This document shows positions 1 to 7,638 of a DNA stretch of 64,000 bases, piece by piece. The notes below the pieces were generated by a model, which was not told the origin of the DNA, made no database searches, and worked only from the letters and a program-made list of their open reading frames with translations. Every line of letters begins with the position of its first letter. Position 1 is the stretch's first letter. A program made the position numbers and the translations under genes. Origin of the DNA: Streptomyces sp. AC1-42W (GTDB lineage Bacteria > Actinomycetota > Actinomycetes > Streptomycetales > Streptomycetaceae); contig NZ_QKWY01000002.1 in assembly GCF_003248355.1 (NCBI RefSeq), positions 1,798,001-1,862,000 on the forward strand. Direction: 5' to 3'.

Positions 1-1189
1 CGGTCTGCCGGCGCTGGCGATGGGCGCGCTGCTGCTGCTGGTGACGGCGTGCGGCGGGGGCGGCACCGACGCCGGCAAGGCGGGGTCCGCCAAGGCGGGC
101 GGGGTCGCGGAGCAGGACACCAGCGCCTCGCAGGCCGTGGTGACCGTCGCGCCCGAGGACGGGACCGACGACGTCGCCACCAGCGGCGCGCTGAAGATCA
201 CGGCGGAGCGGGGGAAGCTGACCACCGTCAAGGTCTCCGACCCCAAGGGCGGCGAGGTCGAGGGCACGATCGCGGCGGACGGCGCGAGCTGGACGCCCGA
301 GAGGCACCTGGCGGCGGCGACCAAGTACAAGGTCCACGCGGTGGCCAAGGATGCCAAGGGCCGCGAGTCCGCGAAGGACACCACCTTCACCACGCTCGTC
401 CCCAAGAACACCTTCATCGGCCAGTACACCCCGGAGGACGGCTCGACGGTCGGCGTCGGCATGCCGGTCTCCATCCACTTCACCCGGGGCATCACCGCCC
501 CCGAGGCCGTCGAGAAGGCCATCAAGGTGACCGCCGAACCGGCCGTCCCGGTCGAGGGCCACTGGTTCGGCAACGACCGCCTGGACTTCCGCCCCGAGAA
601 GTACTGGGCCGCCGGCACCAAGGTGACCGTCGAGCTCAACCTCGACGGCGTGGAGGGCCGGCCCGGCGTCTACGGCAAGCAGGCCAAGACCGTCTCCTTC
701 ACCATCGGCCGCAGCCAGGTCAGCACGGTCGACGCCAAGTCGCACCGGATGAAGGTCGTCCGCGACGGCGAGCAGATCAAGGACATCCCGATCTCGGCGG
801 GCGCCCCGGCCACCACCACGTACAACGGCCAGATGGTCATCAGCGAGAAGCTGCGGGTCACCCGGATGAACGGGGACACCGTCGGCTTCGGCGGCGAGTA
901 CGACATCAAGGACGTGCCGCACGCGATGCGCCTGTCCACCTCGGGCACCTTCATCCACGGCAACTACTGGGGCGGGCCCGGCGTCTTCGGCAGCGCCAAC
1001 ACCAGCCACGGCTGCGTCGGCCTCCAGGACGTGCGCGGCGGCGGCGACTCGAAGATGCCCGCGGCCTGGTTCTTCGACAACTCGCTCATCGGCGACGTCG
1101 TCGTCGTGGAGAACTCCCAGGACAAGACGATCAGTCCGGACAACGGCCTCAACGGCTGGAACATGAGCTGGTCGGAGTGGACCGCCTGA
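1..1189 (+). CDS. L,D-transpeptidase lipoprotein, 5' end outside window
   Basis: Periplasmic/cell-surface enzyme that makes 3-3 cross-links in peptidoglycan. The reading frame is open to the left edge, and the first ATG (20) sits inside a hydrophobic signal peptide just before a lipobox (LVTAC, lipidated Cys at residue 11 counted from that ATG), so the true start is outside the window. The middle has two Ig-like regions typical of actinobacterial Ldts. The C-terminal YkuD domain has the catalytic signature: His in FIHGN (codon at 956) and SHGCVGL with the nucleophile Cys (codon at 1013). Domain order and length fit the Ig-Ig-YkuD family. It ends before a strong hairpin. Confidence 0.9.
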   Translation, partial: GLPALAMGALLLLVTACGGGGTDAGKAGSAKAGGVAEQDTSASQAVVTVAPEDGTDDVATSGALKITAERGKLTTVKVSDPKGGEVEGTIAADGASWTPERHLAAATKYKVHAVAKDAKGRESAKDTTFTTLVPKNTFIGQYTPEDGSTVGVGMPVSIHFTRGITAPEAVEKAIKVTAEPAVPVEGHWFGNDRLDFRPEKYWAAGTKVTVELNLDGVEGRPGVYGKQAKTVSFTIGRSQVSTVDAKSHRMKVVRDGEQIKDIPISAGAPATTTYNGQMVISEKLRVTRMNGDTVGFGGEYDIKDVPHAMRLSTSGTFIHGNYWGGPGVFGSANTSHGCVGLQDVRGGGDSKMPAAWFFDNSLIGDVVVVENSQDKTISPDNGLNGWNMSWSEWTA

Positions 1190-1210
1190 CCGGCGCTCCT
1201 GGACCGTACG

Positions 1211-1246
1211 GCGGGCCCGGCACCGGACACCCGGTGCCGGGCCCGC
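1211..1246. terminator. Perfect 16-bp inverted repeat, transcription terminator
   Basis: Arms GCGGGCCCGGCACCGG and its exact reverse complement flank a 4-base loop (ACAC), 21 bases after the L,D-transpeptidase stop. There is no T-run, as is usual for streptomycete terminators. Confidence 0.75.
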
Positions 1247-1296
1247 CCGCGTCCGCCGCCCCGCCCGCGTCCGCCGCCCCGCCCGCGTCCGCCGCC
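1243..1296. repeat. Three perfect tandem copies of an 18-bp unit
   Basis: Unit CCGCCCGCGTCCGCCGCC at 1243-1260, 1261-1278 and 1279-1296, with a partial fourth copy after it. It lies between the terminator and the hydratase gene and is non-coding. Probably replication slippage. Confidence 0.85.
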
Positions 1297-1339
1297 CCGC
1301 CCGGTGCCGCACGGGTTAGCGCCGGTTAACCTGCCTCCC

Positions 1340-2107
1340 ATGACCGTAACCCTCGAAGCAAGCGGCGGCGTCGGCACCATCCGGCTGGACCGCCCGCCGA
1401 TGAACGCCCTGGACGTCGCGACCCAGGACCGGCTGCGCGAACTGGCCGAAGAGGCGTCCCGGCGCGACGACATCAGGGCCGTGGTGCTCTACGGCGGCGA
1501 GAAGGTGTTCGCGGCCGGCGCGGACATCAAGGAGATGCAGGCCATGGACCACGCGGCGATGGTGCTGCGCTCCAAGGCCCTCCAGGACTCCTTCACCGCC
1601 GTGGCCCGCATCCCCAAGCCCGTCGTCGCGGCCGTCACCGGGTACGCGCTGGGCGGCGGCTGCGAACTGGCCCTCTGCGCGGACTTCCGGATCGCCGGGG
1701 ACAACGCGAGGCTCGGCCAGCCGGAGATCCTGCTCGGCCTCATTCCCGGCGCCGGCGGCACCCAGCGGCTCGCCCGGCTGGTGGGCCCCGCCAAGGCCAA
1801 GGACCTCATCTTCACCGGCCGCCACGTCAAGGCGGACGAGGCCCTGACCATGGGCCTGGTGGACCGCGTGGTGCCCGCCGCCGAGGTGTACGAGCAGGCG
1901 CACGCCTGGGCGGCCCGGCTCGCGAAGGGCCCCGCGCTGGCCCTGCGCGCGGCCAAGGAGGCCGTCGACGCCGGACTGGAGACGGACATCGACACCGGCC
2001 TCACGATCGAGCGAACCTGGTTCGCAGGTCTGTTCGCCACGGAGGACCGGGAGCGCGGAATGCGCAGCTTTGTGGAGGAGGGTCCGGGCAAGGCCGAGTT
2101 CCTCTGA
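1340..2107 (+). CDS. Enoyl-CoA hydratase/isomerase family protein
   Basis: Crotonase-fold enzyme of about 255 residues, the normal family length, probably hydrating enoyl-CoA in fatty-acid or branched-chain catabolism. Visible motifs are the oxyanion-hole segments AGADI and GYALGGGCELAL and the second acid in GQPEILLGLIPGAGG. Both glutamates used by true hydratases (GGGCE and QPE) are present. I chose ATG 1340 because homology begins there. No ribosome site precedes it; instead a TANNNT hexamer (TAACCT, 1327-1332) lies 7 bases upstream, the arrangement of a leaderless mRNA. The exact CoA substrate cannot be told. Confidence 0.88.
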   Translation: MTVTLEASGGVGTIRLDRPPMNALDVATQDRLRELAEEASRRDDIRAVVLYGGEKVFAAGADIKEMQAMDHAAMVLRSKALQDSFTAVARIPKPVVAAVTGYALGGGCELALCADFRIAGDNARLGQPEILLGLIPGAGGTQRLARLVGPAKAKDLIFTGRHVKADEALTMGLVDRVVPAAEVYEQAHAWAARLAKGPALALRAAKEAVDAGLETDIDTGLTIERTWFAGLFATEDRERGMRSFVEEGPGKAEFL

Positions 2108-2358
2108 CCGAACACCGATGGAGAACGCGTACGGGCGCGTTCATCCGTGCGGGCGGATTGGCGAAAGCGCGGGGGGACCTCGGGAACCGCCGGGGCCCCC
2201 TCTCGCGTGAATTCCGAAAGGGGCATCGTCGCCGCAGGTCAGAAGGCGTATTCCGAGCCACGACATGCCGCTGGCATATGCCGGTTGCCGCTCGGGGGAG
2301 GGCTGATTGCCGGTCGGGGATTCCCCCGGAACGGCCCCGGAGGGCCCGCCGTGCGGCC

Positions 2359-2874
2359 ATGATGGTGTGCATGGCGGGCCTGGAGGGTGTGGAGCAGCCG
2401 CGACCGCGCAGCAGCGCGACAGCGGCACGGAGATTGCCGGCCGTCGAGGACGAACAGGCGTTCAAAGCGCTGGAGTTGTTCGGAAACCCGACGGAGGAGG
2501 AAGTGCGGCTGCCCTCCCGTCCGGAGTCAGCCGCCACCGCCCGGCGGCTCACCGGATGCGTCATCCTGCATCAGTGGGCGCTCTCCCCGCAGGCCGCCGA
2601 ACACGCCGTGCTGCTCGTCTCCGAACTCGTCGGCAACGCCGTGCGGCACACCGGCGCCCGCGTCTTCGGGTTACGCATGCTGCGCCGCCGCGGCTGGATC
2701 AGGATCGAGGTGCGCGACCCCTCCCGGGGGCTGCCCTGTCTGATGCCGGTCCGCGAGATGGACATCAGCGGGCGCGGCCTGATGCTCGTGGACAAGCTCT
2801 CCGACCGCTGGGGCGTGGACCTCTTACCGCGCGGCAAGACCACCTGGTTCGAGATGCGCATCTCCGACCGCTGA
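2359..2874 (+). CDS. ATP-binding protein, SpoIIAB/RsbW-type anti-sigma kinase family
   Basis: About 171 residues with a GHKL (HATPase_c) domain: N-box SELVGNAVRHTG and G1-box MDISGRGLMLVDKLSD. Streptomyces carries dozens of these small ATPases, several of which bind or phosphorylate anti-anti-sigma factors. The N-terminal ~65 residues are a variable region. The frame is open upstream, but ATG 2359/2362 lies after GGAGGG (2339-2344) and before the conserved domain. The partner sigma factor is not visible here. A hairpin terminator follows. Confidence 0.82.
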   Translation: MMVCMAGLEGVEQPRPRSSATAARRLPAVEDEQAFKALELFGNPTEEEVRLPSRPESAATARRLTGCVILHQWALSPQAAEHAVLLVSELVGNAVRHTGARVFGLRMLRRRGWIRIEVRDPSRGLPCLMPVREMDISGRGLMLVDKLSDRWGVDLLPRGKTTWFEMRISDR

Positions 2875-2922
2875 CCCCGCCCCCCGTTCGGGCCCGCGGA
2901 AGAACCCGCCTCCGGGAACGCG

Positions 2923-2964
2923 GAAGCCCCCGGAACGGCCGTGGTGCGGCGCCTCGGGGGCTTC
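2923..2964. terminator. Hairpin terminator after the ATP-binding gene
   Basis: GAAGCCCCCG (2923-2932) pairs with CGGGGGCTTC (2955-2964) around a 22-base loop, 48 bases downstream of the stop codon. Confidence 0.65.
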
Positions 2965-3157
2965 TGTGGGGGACCGTGAAATGGGGGGTGTGTTCACGGC
3001 CGCATGTGACGACCTGGCTCGGGTCGGAGGAGGTCGTGACACCGACTATGACAGAGGGGCGACCCTCTGGCCAAAGCAGCAAATGCTTCACTTCTATGAC
3101 AAAAGCGGACAGTTTAGAGGTGAAATGTAGGTGTGTTGGGTCACTTGCCTGCAAATC

Positions 3158-3171
3158 CATGAATATTCATG
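3158..3171. promoter_or_regulatory. AT-rich palindrome upstream of the EF-hand gene
   Basis: CATGAATATTCATG is a perfect 14-bp palindrome, overlapped by a second perfect palindrome ATTCATGAAT (3164-3173). It stands out in an unusually AT-rich patch (about 3090-3200) of the 430-bp gap 2875-3307, which holds no gene I can support. It is probably an operator; the regulator is unknown. Confidence 0.45.
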
Positions 3172-3307
3172 AATGCTCCGGCATGTTCTTTTGATCATCC
3201 ACGATGTGGGCAGTGGCCGCCGAGGTGATCCACCGGCCGCCGAATGGGCCGCGCGGGGCGCCCGTTAATCTGAGCATCGTCAGACAGTCCTACGAAGGGG
3301 CGGAACA

Positions 3308-3523
3308 ATGGCGGACATCGAGTCGGCGCGCAAGGCGTTCGAGCGGTACGACCTGAACGGCGACGGGTTGATCTCGGCTGCCGAGTACAAGAGCGTCATG
3401 GCCCAGCTGGGTGACCCCTACGTCACCGAGCCGGTCGCGCAGGCCGTGATCAACTCGCACGACACCAACGGCGACGGGCTCCTCACCTTCGACGAGTTCT
3501 GGGCCGCGCAGAACAAGGGCTGA
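3308..3523 (+). CDS. EF-hand calcium-binding protein
   Basis: A 71-residue cytoplasmic protein made of two EF-hands. Loop 1 is DLNGDGLISAAE (residues 15-26) and loop 2 DTNGDGLLTFDE (52-63). Both have acidic or Asn ligands at positions 1, 3, 5 and Glu at 12, so both should bind calcium. Small two-hand calerythrin-like proteins of this size are common in Streptomyces. The ribosome site GAAGGGG precedes the ATG. It is monocistronic and ends in a terminator shared with the convergent esterase gene. Confidence 0.9.
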   Translation: MADIESARKAFERYDLNGDGLISAAEYKSVMAQLGDPYVTEPVAQAVINSHDTNGDGLLTFDEFWAAQNKG

Positions 3524-3533
3524 CCGCGACCGG

Positions 3534-3555
3534 ACACCCCTGACTCAGGGGGTGT
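3534..3555. terminator. Shared convergent terminator
   Basis: ACACCCC (3534-3540) pairs with GGGGTGT (3549-3555) between the EF-hand gene and the esterase gene. The stem overlaps the esterase stop codon (3545-3547), so the hairpin can serve both strands. Confidence 0.6.
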
Positions 3556-5029
3556 TCCGGCGCCCGCCCCGCCGGTACGGGGGCCAGCCGCGCAGTTCGT
3601 CGTCGCGCGGGGCCCGGACCACCGCCGGGGCACCGGGCCCGAAGCGCATCACCGGGCGCGAGGCGTCCCACCCCGGCCAGCCGGGCGCGCCGGACACCGC
3701 GAACCGCACCCACGCCGCGTGCATCGCGCCGGCCAGCTCCTGCGGCGCGTCGTACCCCGCCAGCGCCACCGCGTCCTGGGTGCGCAGGGTGTCGAAGACG
3801 AAGCCGATCTCCAGCCCGTGACAGGCCCCGAGCCCCCCGACCGGGGACGGCCAGCCGAACTCGTACAGATGCGTGGTGCCGGGGGCGCGGGCGTCGGCCA
3901 GCCGGTTCAGCGGCACCCGCAGCAGCAGATCGGTGGCGAGCGCGCCGAGCAGCTCGCCGCGCGTGGCGCCGGGCCGGTTGGCGCGGTACGTACGGACCGT
4001 GGCGCGCGGCACCCGGGACTTCAGCAGCGCCAGCCGCAGCCTCGTACGGGAGAGCCGTTCGGTCAGCCCGCTCGGCACGAACCACAGCCGGTACTCCTCG
4101 GTGTTCGAGCCCATCAGCAGCCCCACCCCGGCCCCGGCCCCGTCGAGCAGGGCCTCCAGCGGGTCGCGGGGCAGCAGCTCGCCGTCCACCACCAGCCGGA
4201 ACGCGTGCCCGCCGGTCAGCGGCGAACCCCCGTCCGTCACGGCGCCCTGCGCGGCCAGCAGCGCCGCCGGGTCCACCCCGGCCAGAGCCCGCGCCGTCGC
4301 CGCCACCCCGAGCCGCCGCGCGACGAGTTCCGTGGTCCGCCGCGCCTCGGCCACCGGCAGCGCCGAGGGGACGCCGCTCTGCAGCACCGCCCGCCGGAAC
4401 AGCCCGCGCGCCCGCGGCGCGGACAGCAGCGCCCCGATGCCGATGGCGCCCGCCGACTCGCCGCACAGCGTGACCCGGTCCGGATCGCCGCCGAACGCCG
4501 CGATGTTGTCCCGCACCCAGCCCAGGGCGGCCAGCTGGTCGAGCAGCCCCCGGTTGGCCGGCGCGTCCGGGAGCACGGCGAACCCCTCCATGCCCAGCCG
4601 GTAGTTGACCGACACGCACACCACCCCGTCGCGGGCGAACGCCGTGCCGTCGTACAGCGGAAGGGCGGAGGAGCCGTGCAGCAGGTTGCCGCCGTGCACC
4701 CAGACCAGCACCGGCAGCCCGGCGCCCGCCGGGTCCGGCGTCCACACATTGAGGTTGAGGCAGTCCTCGCCCGGCACCGAGGGGTCGGCCAGCAGCCGGT
4801 CGAGCGGCGGGGCGTAGGGCCGCTTGGGCGCGGTCGGCCCGAACGCGGTGGCCGCCCGCACCCCGGTCCAGGGCTCCGGCGGCGCGGGCGCCCCGAAGCG
4901 CCGGGCGCCGACCGGGGCCGCCGCGTACGGGATGCCCCGGAACACGGCGACCCCGCGCTCGTACGTGCCGCGCACGGGGCCGTGGACCGTCTCGGCGTAC
5001 GGCGCGGGCGGCGGGGACGGGTCTGTCAT
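3545..5029 (-). CDS. Type-B carboxylesterase (alpha/beta hydrolase)
   Basis: A 494-residue serine hydrolase of the carboxylesterase/cholinesterase family. Oxyanion hole HGG at 112-114, nucleophile Ser192 in GESAGA, the family marker EDCLNLNVWTP at 88-98, a GSNTEEY acid region, and a likely catalytic His in GACHGLEIGF. No signal peptide is seen, so it is probably cytoplasmic. Substrate not predictable. It stands alone on the minus strand, 106 bases downstream of metG on the same strand, so it may be read from the metG transcript. Confidence 0.87.
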   Translation of the reverse strand: MTDPSPPPAPYAETVHGPVRGTYERGVAVFRGIPYAAAPVGARRFGAPAPPEPWTGVRAATAFGPTAPKRPYAPPLDRLLADPSVPGEDCLNLNVWTPDPAGAGLPVLVWVHGGNLLHGSSALPLYDGTAFARDGVVCVSVNYRLGMEGFAVLPDAPANRGLLDQLAALGWVRDNIAAFGGDPDRVTLCGESAGAIGIGALLSAPRARGLFRRAVLQSGVPSALPVAEARRTTELVARRLGVAATARALAGVDPAALLAAQGAVTDGGSPLTGGHAFRLVVDGELLPRDPLEALLDGAGAGVGLLMGSNTEEYRLWFVPSGLTERLSRTRLRLALLKSRVPRATVRTYRANRPGATRGELLGALATDLLLRVPLNRLADARAPGTTHLYEFGWPSPVGGLGACHGLEIGFVFDTLRTQDAVALAGYDAPQELAGAMHAAWVRFAVSGAPGWPGWDASRPVMRFGPGAPAVVRAPRDDELRGWPPYRRGGRRNTP

Positions 5030-5135
5030 GGCCTGCCGCCCCTTCCGCGCTCGCCGGACGTGGGCTCCAGCAGACCACGGTCCCGCCGGGGCGGCCAGGG
5101 GGGAGGCCGGCGGTCCCCGGCGTACCGCGTGCCGG

Positions 5136-6842
5136 CTACTGGGCGCCGAAGCGCGAGCGCCAGGTCTCCAGGTCCTCGTCCGTGATCTTGGCGAAGAGCA
5201 CCGGCGGCACCGTGAAGGCGGTCCCGGCCGGCACCGACGCCAGGGCGCGCGCCTCGTCCGCGCCGACCCACGTCGCCGAGTCGTCCGCCAGGGCGAACGC
5301 CTCGCGCATGGCCCGCGCCGACGCCGGGATGAACGGCTCCGAGACGACCGCGTACAGGTGGATCAGGTTCATCGCGGTACGCAGGGTCAGCGCGGCGCCC
5401 TCCTGGTCGGTCTTGATCTCCAGCCAGGGGGCCTTCTCCTCCAGGTAGGAGTTGCCCGCGCTCCACAGCGCGCGCAGCGCCTGGGCGGCCTTGCGGAACT
5501 GGAGCGCCTCCAGATGGCCCTCGTACTCCGCGAGCAGCCCCGCGATCTCCTCGCCCAGCTTGTGCTCGGCCTCCCCGGCCTCCTTGCCGGCCGGGACCTC
5601 GTCGCCGAAGCGCTTGCGGGAGAAGGACAGCACCCGGTTGACGAAGTTGCCGAGGGTGTCGGCCAGGTCCTTGTTGACCGAGGTGGCGAACAGCTCCCAG
5701 GTGAACGACGTGTCGTCCGACTCGGGGGCCTGCGCCATCAGGAAGTAGCGCCAGTAGTCGGCCGGCAGCAGTTCCAGGGCCGTGTCGGAGAAGATCCCGC
5801 GCTGCTGCGAGGTCGAGAACTTCCCGCCGTAGTAGTTGAGCCAGTTGAACGCCTTGACCAGGTCCACCCGCTTGACCGGCTCACGGGTGCCGATCTGCAT
5901 CGCCGGGAACATCACCGTGTGGAACGGGACGTTGTCCTTGGCCATGAACTGCGTGTACCGGACGTCCGCGGCGTCGTACCACCAGGACTTCCAGTCGCGG
6001 GACTCCGGCTCCAGGTCCGCCCACTCCTTCGTCGCCCCGAGGTACTCGATGGGGGCGTCGAACCAGACGTAGAAGACCTTGCCCTCGGCCGCCAGCTCCG
6101 GCCAGGTGTCCGCGGGGACCGGCACGCCCCACTCCAGGTCGCGGGTGATCGCCCGGTCGTGCAGGCCCTCGGTGAGCCACTTGCGGGCGATCGAGGAGGC
6201 CAGCTGCGGCCACTCCTCACCGGTCTCGTCGATCCACGCCTCGACCTCGCCGGACAGCTTCGACTGGAGCAGGAAGAGGTGCTTGGTCTCCCGGACCTCC
6301 AGCTCGCTGCTGCCGCTGATCGCGGAGCGCGGCTCGATGAGGTCGGTCGGGTCCAGCACGCGCGTGCAGTTCTCGCACTGGTCGCCGCGCGCCTTGTCGT
6401 AACCGCAGTGCGGACACGTGCCGACGATGTAGCGGTCCGGCAGGAAGCGGTCGTCGGCGATCGAGAAGACCTGGCGGATCGCCCGCTCCTCGATGAAGCC
6501 GTTCTCGTGGAGCTTGCGGGCGAAGTGCTGGGTGATCTCGCGGTTCTGCGCGGAGGAGCTGCGGCCGAAGTAGTCGAAGGAGAGCCCGAAGCCCTCGTAG
6601 ACCGCCCGCTGCGCGTCGTGCTGCCGCGCGCAGAACTCCGCGACCGGCAGCCCGGCCGCCTTCGCGGCCAGCTCGGCCGGGGTGCCGTGCTCGTCGGTGG
6701 CGCAGATGTACAGCGCGTCCTCGCCGCGCTGGCGCAGGTACCGTGTGTACACGTCCGCCGGGAGCATCGACCCGACCAGGTTCCCCAGGTGCTTGATCCC
6801 GTTGATGTAGGGAAGCGCGCTGGTGATCAGGTGTCGAGTCAT
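5136..6842 (-). CDS. metG: Methionyl-tRNA synthetase
   Basis: Class I aminoacyl-tRNA synthetase of 568 residues that charges tRNA-Met. Signature 1 is HLGN (His18) in PYINGIKHLGNL; the KMSKS-equivalent is GGKFSTS, the variant used by this MetRS subgroup. A zinc knuckle is seen as CPHCGY...CENC. The C-terminal tRNA-binding (EMAP-like) extension of the E. coli enzyme is absent, as usual in actinobacteria. The frame is open upstream to 7004, but MTRHLITSALPYING at 6842 is the family N-terminus. I see no T-box specifier hairpin in the leader. Confidence 0.95.
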   Translation of the reverse strand: MTRHLITSALPYINGIKHLGNLVGSMLPADVYTRYLRQRGEDALYICATDEHGTPAELAAKAAGLPVAEFCARQHDAQRAVYEGFGLSFDYFGRSSSAQNREITQHFARKLHENGFIEERAIRQVFSIADDRFLPDRYIVGTCPHCGYDKARGDQCENCTRVLDPTDLIEPRSAISGSSELEVRETKHLFLLQSKLSGEVEAWIDETGEEWPQLASSIARKWLTEGLHDRAITRDLEWGVPVPADTWPELAAEGKVFYVWFDAPIEYLGATKEWADLEPESRDWKSWWYDAADVRYTQFMAKDNVPFHTVMFPAMQIGTREPVKRVDLVKAFNWLNYYGGKFSTSQQRGIFSDTALELLPADYWRYFLMAQAPESDDTSFTWELFATSVNKDLADTLGNFVNRVLSFSRKRFGDEVPAGKEAGEAEHKLGEEIAGLLAEYEGHLEALQFRKAAQALRALWSAGNSYLEEKAPWLEIKTDQEGAALTLRTAMNLIHLYAVVSEPFIPASARAMREAFALADDSATWVGADEARALASVPAGTAFTVPPVLFAKITDEDLETWRSRFGAQ

Positions 6843-7123
6843 CGTCGGATGCTCCCAATTTCTGCTGCGTAGAGCCGGCTGCGGCCCGGCACGGAGTCGA
6901 GGTCGGATTCCTGCCGCGGTGCACCGGTCGGACGCGGGAACGTGCCGGTGGCGCGCTGTTGCAGGCCGCATCCATCCTAGCCAATACCCGACAGCCGCCC
7001 TCACCGCATTTCCGGGCCCGCCACGACCCCCGCCCCGGCGAGAACCGCGGCCTTCCCACGAAGCGTCCTGATCTACGGTGGGGCGGGTTGCCGGACGAGG
7101 GGGAGGGGTTCTCGGGGCTGGCG

Positions 7124-7636
7124 ATGACCGGGATGGAGGCCGGGCACCACGGGCTCTCGGTGGACTTCGAGGACTTCTGCGAGCGCTGGGAGTGGGGGGT
7201 GCGGGCTCTGGTGCGGGACGCCAGTGGGCTCGCGAATCTGCTGGGTCTGGCGGCGGGTACGCAGTGGGAGCACGACCAGTACCTCGCGGGCACGCTCAAG
7301 GTGGGCGCCAACGCCCTGTTCGGCGGGAACCCGCACGCGAGCGAGGAGGAGATCGCCCGGCAGGACTGGGGCGACGTCCTCACGCCGGACTACCTGGACC
7401 CGGACTACAGCCCGGAGTCGTTCCAGCGGGCCGGCCAGGACATGGGGCAGACCTGGAAGGACACCGGCCGCACGGTCCTCACCGAGGGCACCGGCGGCCG
7501 CCGGGCCGACATGTTCAACAGCGCGCTGGGGATCTCCGACGAGCAGTTCGACGGCATGCTGGACGAGACGTTCGGCCCGTCCCCGGAAGAGCGCGCACAG
7601 CGGGCACAGCAGCGAAGTGAGCCGGGGGGCGACTGA
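7124..7636 (+). CDS. Hypothetical protein upstream of the RHS toxin gene
   Basis: Acidic protein of about 170 residues, not recognised as a named family. It has no signal peptide or membrane segment. It begins with MTGMEAGHHGLSVDFEDF if the ATG at 7124 is used; GGGGAGGGG lies 16-24 bases upstream, and an in-frame TTG at 7088 is an alternative. It ends 2 bases before the GTG of the RHS gene, so the two are almost certainly one operon and it may be a secretion partner or chaperone of the toxin. That role is inference from position only. Confidence 0.6.
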   Translation: MTGMEAGHHGLSVDFEDFCERWEWGVRALVRDASGLANLLGLAAGTQWEHDQYLAGTLKVGANALFGGNPHASEEEIARQDWGDVLTPDYLDPDYSPESFQRAGQDMGQTWKDTGRTVLTEGTGGRRADMFNSALGISDEQFDGMLDETFGPSPEERAQRAQQRSEPGGD

Positions 7637-7638
7637 CC

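Noticed and set aside
4824..6872. Long plus-strand frame opposite the esterase and metG
   Set aside because: Shadow of two well-identified genes; composition dominated by Arg/Gly/Leu/Val.
6843..7077. Possible T-box or other riboswitch in the metG leader
   Set aside because: No T-box core sequence or specifier loop could be found by eye.
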